Below, piece after piece: positions 63,132 to 64,000 of a stretch of DNA of 64,000 nt. Within the stretch, counting starts at the first letter, position 1; each line of letters starts with the position of its first letter. The notes beneath the pieces are model-generated. The model did not search any database. It saw nothing but the letters and a program-made list of their open reading frames with translations, and was not told where the DNA came from. This stretch comes from CAWAVN01 sp963825075. Lineage in GTDB: Bacteria > Planctomycetota > Planctomycetia > Planctomycetales > Planctomycetaceae. The translations under genes and the position numbers were made by a program. The stretch is from positions 1-64,000 of the forward strand of contig CAWGRX010000030.1 of assembly GCA_963825075.1 (NCBI GenBank). Reading direction: 5' to 3'.

Positions 63132-63243
63132 GGGCGGAATTGATAACTCGATCAATGCAAAAAGAGCTGCGCACCGAAGTAAGCGGAAGCGAAGTGAAGG
63201 CGAAATCTCCCGCTTACTATCGTGCGCGGCTTTTTTGGCGAAT

Positions 63244-63855
63244 TTACAGCGAGAGCCGTTTCTGGCTTTCAAGGTAGGCGATGACTTCCTGGGCCAATTC
63301 GTCGATGCCTTTGCTGTCGGAATCCAAAACCAGTTCCGGCTTTTCGGGGGCTTCGTAGGGGGCATCAATCCCGGTAAAACCTTTAATTTCGCCGGCCCGG
63401 GCTTTTTTATAAAGGCCCTTGGGATCGCGGGCTTCGCAGGTTTCCAGCGAGGCTTTCACGTAGATTTCGACAAACTCGCCCGGCTCCAGCAGTTCGCGGA
63501 CTAGATCGCGGTCGGCTTTGTAAGGCGAAATAAACGCCGTGCTGGTGATGATCCCTGCACTTGAAAACAGCTTGGCGACTTCGCCGATCCGGCGGATGTT
63601 TTCAGTGCGGTCTTCCGGCGAGAATCCCAGATTTTTGTTCAGCCCCATGCGGACGTTGTCGCCGTCGAGGACAAAGCTGCGTTTCCCCTGGGAGTGCAGA
63701 AGGTGATCCACCGTATTCGCGACGGTGCTTTTGCCGCAGCCGGAGAGCCCCGTGAACCACAGCACGCTGCCGGGGTGCCCGTTGAGTTTTTCGCGTTCCG
63801 CCTTGGAAACGTGGTGCTCGTGCCAGGTAACGTTGGTTGCTTTTTGGTCAGCCAT
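63244..63855 (-). CDS. cysC: Adenylylsulfate (APS) kinase
   Basis: A 203-residue kinase. The P-loop is WFTGLSGCGKSTVANTVDHL, and DGDNVRMGLNKNLGFSPEDR, NIRRIGEVAKLFSSAGIITS and FISPYKADRDLVRELLE follow as in CysC. It phosphorylates adenylylsulfate to PAPS in sulfate assimilation. C-terminal GFTGIDAPYEAPEKPELVLD is typical. It converges on porB. A palindromic repeat (GAGCCGAGT/ACTCGGCTC) lies just upstream (about 63918-63948), and the window ends soon after. Confidence 0.93.
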   Translation of the reverse strand: MADQKATNVTWHEHHVSKAEREKLNGHPGSVLWFTGLSGCGKSTVANTVDHLLHSQGKRSFVLDGDNVRMGLNKNLGFSPEDRTENIRRIGEVAKLFSSAGIITSTAFISPYKADRDLVRELLEPGEFVEIYVKASLETCEARDPKGLYKKARAGEIKGFTGIDAPYEAPEKPELVLDSDSKGIDELAQEVIAYLESQKRLSL

Positions 63856-64000
63856 CGAAGAAAAACTCCCTTCGTATTTGGTTTTGGGTGTTCGGTTTTC
63901 AATTGAGATTAACCCGGCGAGCCGAGTGAGCGGGTAAGAACTCGGCTCACAGCTTCCAATCAGAAAAACAAGAAAAAGCCCCCGCGAGGGGTGCTTGCAA
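63856..64000. other. Upstream region of cysC with a REP-like palindrome
   Basis: About 145 bases at the window edge. GAGCCGAGT and ACTCGGCTC (about 63918-63948) form an inverted repeat of the same style as those at 6275-6300 and 17507. No gene is seen. Confidence 0.5.

Noticed and set aside
1..64000. CRISPR arrays
   Set aside because: No regularly spaced direct repeats; the repeats seen are palindromes, short tandem repeats or a gene-tail duplication.
1..64000. tRNA or rRNA genes
   Set aside because: No cloverleaf with a T-arm GTTCGAATC-type core outside coding sequence and no conserved rRNA segments were recognised.

Overview
The window is most likely from a member of the Planctomycetota. 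It has roughly 55-60% G+C and carries Tat-type DUF1501 proteins, a DUF1573 secreted protein, secretin/lipoprotein genes, many small secreted orphans and planctomycete-style palindromic repeats. A gemmata-like lineage is only a guess. I recognise no rRNA, tRNA or CRISPR array.

Region 1 (about 1.5-14.7 kb) is the highlight. A 13-gene minus-strand operon (13037 down to 1537) encodes what looks like a complete ubiquitin-like conjugation system. It contains two beta-grasp Ubl-type proteins, two ThiF/E1-type adenylyltransferases, an E2 with an HPN motif and a correctly spaced cysteine, a RING-like Cys/His protein (candidate E3), two JAB/JAMM metalloproteases, a proteasomal-ATPase-like AAA+ protein, a PRTRC-B-like protein, a YbjN-like protein, a DUF389 membrane protein and one orphan. 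Most genes are tightly spaced, three junctions overlap or nearly overlap, and a divergent HTH gene is the likely regulator. A strong terminator-like hairpin lies between gene 1 and the E2 gene.

Region 2 (14.7-20.7 kb) is housekeeping: folD, a siroheme sulfite/nitrite reductase, an SDR oxidoreductase, a coiled-coil secreted protein and two secreted cyclophilins.

Region 3 (21.7-38.1 kb) is an accessory island. It holds a type I restriction-modification locus (hsdM, a degenerate hsdS, hsdR), a TIGR04255-type gene with small partners, a GIY-YIG-type gene split by an ISAzo13-like element, an IS701-like element, a DnaB_N-DUF3987 protein, two small HTH/excisionase-like genes and a tyrosine recombinase.

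Region 4 (38.4-64 kb) is chromosomal backbone. It has an MnmC-like FAD oxidase overlapping an MnmM/YtqB-like methyltransferase (probably tRNA wobble-uridine modification), a family 2 glycosyltransferase, two DUF1501 proteins, a zinc-ribbon protein, the Lhr-type helicase, a DEAD-box RNA helicase, a secretin with a lipoprotein, a secreted beta-propeller protein, a split pyruvate:ferredoxin oxidoreductase locus interrupted by a probable toxin/immunity cassette, and cysC.

Many otherwise well-conserved genes (sulfite reductase, porAG, DUF1501, hsdM, hsdR, integrase) are broken by single-base shifts, often in short G/C runs. This looks at least partly like consensus error, so 'broken' calls outside the IS-split gene and hsdS are provisional. 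The Ubl operon is free of such shifts.
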